From contig JARIET010000130.1 in the NCBI GenBank assembly GCA_031127185.1, positions 1-7,844 on the forward strand: a stretch of DNA of 7,844 bases, in the 5' to 3' direction. The stretch comes from Gemmatimonadota bacterium. GTDB taxonomy: Bacteria > Gemmatimonadota > Gemmatimonadetes > Gemmatimonadales > Gemmatimonadaceae. The notes beneath the pieces were generated by a model. It was not told where the DNA came from, did no database searches, and saw nothing but the letters and a program-made list of their open reading frames with translations. The translations under genes were made by a program, and so were the position numbers. Shown one piece after another: positions 6,767-7,844 of this stretch (position 1 is the stretch's first letter; each line of letters opens with the position of its first letter).

Positions 6767-7794
6767 TTCGCAACCCCTTGGGCACTATGCTCGCACGGGT
6801 CAGTGTGTGTGCGTTTCTCTCTGTGTTCGCGGCAACCGCGGTGGCACAACAGGCAACATCCCCGACTCTTGGACGCGACGAGATCGCCGTACTGGCGCGC
6901 GCCGAGTTGGCGATCGCCAAGGTCCGCGATTCGGTGAACGCCCTGCTCGCGCTGCCGCGCAACAAGACGAGGGAGGCCCAGCCGGAACTCCAGAAGCACT
7001 TGCTTGCCCAGCGCGCAGAAGTGCTGAAGCAGAACGGCCTGACCGCCGAGGAGTACCGGCGGCGGAGCTTCATCGTGAATACCGAAGATTCCGCGCGCAA
7101 GATCTTTGACAGTGTCATGGTGGCGATGACCGGCGCCGCGCTGCCCGGCGTGGCCATTGTGGCGGCCAACGCTGGGCGCGGCGGCGCAGCGGCAAACGCA
7201 CCAGTGATGACGCCCCTGATACCGGGCCTGGCAGGCGTGCATATCGGCCATGTGGCCAACGGGTGGGGCGACGCACCCATGGGTGCAGGTTTGTTGCCGA
7301 CGGCGATCAGTGAGGCCCGAATCGCGGCAACACATGCCTCGCTCGCTGCGCGCCAGCCGACCAATCTCGATTACATGAAGACCCACGCGGGGCACGTGGT
7401 CCACGCGGTGGACCCGACTGTCGCGCCCTCCGGTCCAGGACTGGGCTACGGCGTCAAGAAGGCCGCCACACTGATGGTCACGCATATCGAACTCGCAGCC
7501 GCTGCGACTGGCGCGTCGACCAACATCGTGACCCACGCCAAACACATCGCGACGGCAGCGCGGAACACCATCTCCCGCGCCGATCAAATCAGTGCCCTGG
7601 CGCAGCGGGTCCAGCGCGCAACCACGGCCGCTGAAGCAGCGCCACTGGTCGCGCAAATGGCAACGCTGGCCGGGCAGCTGATGGCCGGCGCGGATGCCAA
7701 CGGCGACGGCCGCATCACTTGGGACGCCGGTGAGGGCGGGCTGCAACAGGCCGACGACCATCTGCAGCTGATGGTGAAGGGCGAGACGAACTAG
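6763..7794 (+). CDS. Exported histidine-rich protein of unknown function with EF-hand-like loop
   Basis: The product has 343 residues from GTG 6763; ATG 6787 (residue 9) is an alternative start, and neither has a convincing ribosome binding site. Either start gives a signal peptide with core VCAFLSVFAATAVA and likely cleavage at AVA/QQ (about 28/29). Residues 38-122 form a charged helical region weakly resembling DUF4168 (ARAELAIAKVRDSV, then NGLTAEEYRRRSFI). A Gly/Ala-rich linker (about 124-157) leads to a histidine-rich helical half with HIGH (160-163), HAGHVVH (208-214) and HAKH (258-261). Residues 185-215 and 235-265 are an ungapped internal duplication. Near the C terminus DANGDGRITWDAGEGG (311-326) looks like a calcium loop. 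The only cysteine (C16) is in the signal peptide, so there is no heme c site. A periplasmic metal- or heme b-binding helical bundle is inferred. It is last in the cluster, 25 bp after the ankyrin gene. I do not recognise a named full-length family. Confidence 0.85.
   Translation: MIRNPLGTMLARVSVCAFLSVFAATAVAQQATSPTLGRDEIAVLARAELAIAKVRDSVNALLALPRNKTREAQPELQKHLLAQRAEVLKQNGLTAEEYRRRSFIVNTEDSARKIFDSVMVAMTGAALPGVAIVAANAGRGGAAANAPVMTPLIPGLAGVHIGHVANGWGDAPMGAGLLPTAISEARIAATHASLAARQPTNLDYMKTHAGHVVHAVDPTVAPSGPGLGYGVKKAATLMVTHIELAAAATGASTNIVTHAKHIATAARNTISRADQISALAQRVQRATTAAEAAPLVAQMATLAGQLMAGADANGDGRITWDAGEGGLQQADDHLQLMVKGETN
7315..7557 (+). repeat. Internal protein duplication, 50-residue period, histidine-preserving
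   Basis: Residues 185-215 and 235-265 of the preceding CDS align without gaps at an offset of exactly 50. Identical positions are A185/A235, T190/T240, H191/H241, L194/L244, A195/A245, A196/A246, T207/T257, H208/H258, A209/A259, H211/H261 and A215/A265, with conservative pairs I187/L237, M205/I255 and V212/I262. The shared pattern is T-H-x-x-L-A-A-x10-T-H-A-x-H-(V/I). A shorter related piece, HIGHV, occurs earlier at 160-164. Confidence 0.7.
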
Positions 7795-7807
7795 CGCCTG
7801 GGCGGCC

Positions 7808-7844
7808 ACGTCCCCCCACGTCCCCCCCACGTCCCCCTACGTCC
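7808..7844. repeat. ACGTC5-7 tandem repeat, continuing past window end
   Basis: After the last stop codon, ACGT followed by a C run is repeated: ACGTCCCCCC (7808-7817), ACGTCCCCCCC (7818-7828), ACGTCCCCCT (7829-7838) and a fourth copy cut off at the window edge (7839-7844). Units are 10-11 bp. On the minus strand this is G5, G7 and G6 runs separated by ACGT spacers, a pattern able to form a G-quadruplex if one more G run follows outside the window. There is no hairpin terminator between the stop codon and the repeat, so the repeat may itself be the 3' boundary. Confidence 0.8.

Noticed and set aside
4965..7364. 799-codon open frame on the minus strand across the ankyrin and His-rich genes
   Set aside because: It is antisense to genes with clear repeats and signal peptides, spans a gene boundary and has no domain-like pattern.
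6763..7794. Multiheme cytochrome c for the His-rich protein
   Set aside because: There is no CxxCH motif and the only cysteine is inside the signal peptide.
6523..7830. 435-codon minus-strand open frame that begins near the ACGTC repeat
   Set aside because: It is a compositional shadow of the His-rich gene; its start lies in the tandem repeat and the product has no recognisable features.
7808..7844. CRISPR array at the window end
   Set aside because: Units are only 10-11 bp with no spacers, so it is a simple tandem repeat.

Overview
The window is high-GC, densely coding DNA with GTG starts on three of the four operon genes. It looks like a chromosomal piece of an environmental bacterium. 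The combination of a planctomycete-type cytochrome c/DUF1592 protein, a DUF1552 Tat substrate and a secreted ankyrin-repeat protein is best known to me from Gemmatimonadota, Acidobacteriota and Planctomycetota. Gemmatimonadota is my best guess, but this is inference from gene content, not from a phylogenetic marker.

Layout: (1) positions 1-276 hold the C-terminal end of threonine synthase (thrC) on the + strand, cut by the window edge. (2) A 9-bp inverted repeat fills the short gap before a convergent minus-strand DUF3052 gene (319-741). (3) A 162-bp divergent intergenic region (742-903) carries a direct repeat GTCACGAC at one-helical-turn spacing, a C7G4 tract and an AT-rich pocket just upstream of a good ribosome binding site. 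(4) A tight four-gene + strand cluster, probably one operon, runs from 904 to 7794: a two-CxxCH DUF1592/DUF1588-family protein, a Tat-exported DUF1552 protein, an exported ankyrin-repeat protein that starts inside the DUF1552 stop codon (GTGA overlap), and an exported histidine-rich protein of unknown function. (5) The window ends in an ACGTC5-7 tandem repeat that is still running at the edge.

How the genes may work together: every product of the cluster has an export signal, so the module would act in the periplasm or at the cell surface. The first protein has two heme c attachment motifs, the second has histidine-rich motifs, the third is a repeat scaffold ending in CxxC, and the fourth has paired HxxH motifs plus an EF-hand-like calcium loop. 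A periplasmic metal- or heme-dependent oxidoreductase assembly is a reasonable hypothesis, but no substrate can be read from the sequence. The least explained part is the last gene, whose C-terminal half contains an ungapped 50-residue-period internal duplication that preserves its histidines. No transposase, CRISPR array, rRNA, tRNA or phage gene was seen.
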